Source: Lachnospiraceae bacterium (GTDB lineage: Bacteria; Bacillota; Clostridia; Lachnospirales; Lachnospiraceae). From it: DNA of 64,000 nucleotides. Position numbers and translations under genes: made by a program. The stretch lies in contig JAFUYB010000052.1 in the NCBI GenBank assembly GCA_017470735.1, positions 20,919 to 84,918 on the forward strand. Direction: 5' to 3'. Positions 64,000 through 64,000 of this stretch are shown here, piece by piece (position 1 is the first letter of the stretch; each line of letters begins with the position of its first letter). The notes under the pieces were generated by a model. It was not told the origin of the DNA. It did not search any database and saw nothing but the letters and a program-made list of their open reading frames with translations.

Positions 64000-64000
64000 C

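Noticed and set aside
1..64000. Search for tRNA, rRNA, tmRNA or SRP RNA genes
   Set aside because: No cloverleaf, CCA-ended segment or conserved rRNA/SRP sequence was recognised on either strand by eye; a covariance-model scan would be needed to exclude them fully.

Overview
The window looks like a chromosomal segment of an anaerobic, endospore-lineage Clostridium relative, most likely Lachnospiraceae or a close family. The evidence is the gene content and order: rnfCDGEAB, hisZ-hisG-hisD-hisB-hisIE, ytfJ/GerW, remA, recU, rqcH and the TIGR03960/TIGR03936 radical-SAM pair. GC content is moderate, Shine-Dalgarno sites are strong and purine-rich, and several genes start with GTG or TTG. Most of the window is housekeeping DNA with short gaps and frequent 4-base start/stop overlaps.

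Layout. 1-10.5 kb holds the truB end, ribF, a secreted NlpC/P60 hydrolase, rpsO (with a structured leader), pnp, an HI0933-type flavoprotein, cmk, ispH and an S1-repeat protein. 10.6-17.9 kb holds cheR, a divergent YprB-like nuclease and the complete rnfCDGEAB operon with a terminator. 17.9-24.2 kb is an accessory island. It contains two paralogous AAA/DUF4143 ATPase genes, each with its own phased direct-repeat array overlapping its promoter. It also contains a 227-bp structured element, a low-GC MaoC/acyltransferase pair, an orphan HEPN (HI0074-type) gene, apbE and a 159-bp MITE. 24.2-30.4 kb holds proB, 5-FTHF cyclo-ligase, miaB, a NusG-II protein, a Gx transporter, ruvAB and zapA. 30.5-38 kb holds a U32 protein, an FtsW/RodA-PBP pair, a Nudix gene, DUF2953, ytfJ and rpmB. 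38-52.5 kb holds asp23-fakA, recG, rqcH (opposite strand), yicC-remA-gmk-rpoZ-rimO-pgsA-cinA-rsmD-coaD, a coiled-coil gene, rluA-type and recU. 52.5-60.4 kb holds a partial histidine operon and the radical-SAM pair. 60.4-64 kb is a second AT-rich accessory zone with a Mor-type regulator, a PD-(D/E)XK-like coiled-coil protein, a frameshifted secreted LRR gene behind a LytTR-like double site, and a partial gene.

How genes fit together. Rnf needs covalent FMN on RnfG and RnfD, and apbE, the enzyme that attaches it, lies 5 kb away. The NusG-II and Gx-transporter genes belong to the same class of redox/flavin-associated membrane genes. ruvAB plus recU supply branch migration and resolution. The FtsW-PBP pair builds septal or elongation peptidoglycan. 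The histidine locus lacks hisC, hisH, hisA and hisF in this window.

The most interesting signal is the parallel promoter architecture of the two DUF4143 ATPase genes: five repeats at exactly 33-bp steps and three at exactly 32-bp steps. The two arrays have different repeat sequences with a related core, and one repeat sits on the promoter core in both cases. This suggests a family-wide self-recognition or autoregulation scheme that, as far as I know, has no named description.
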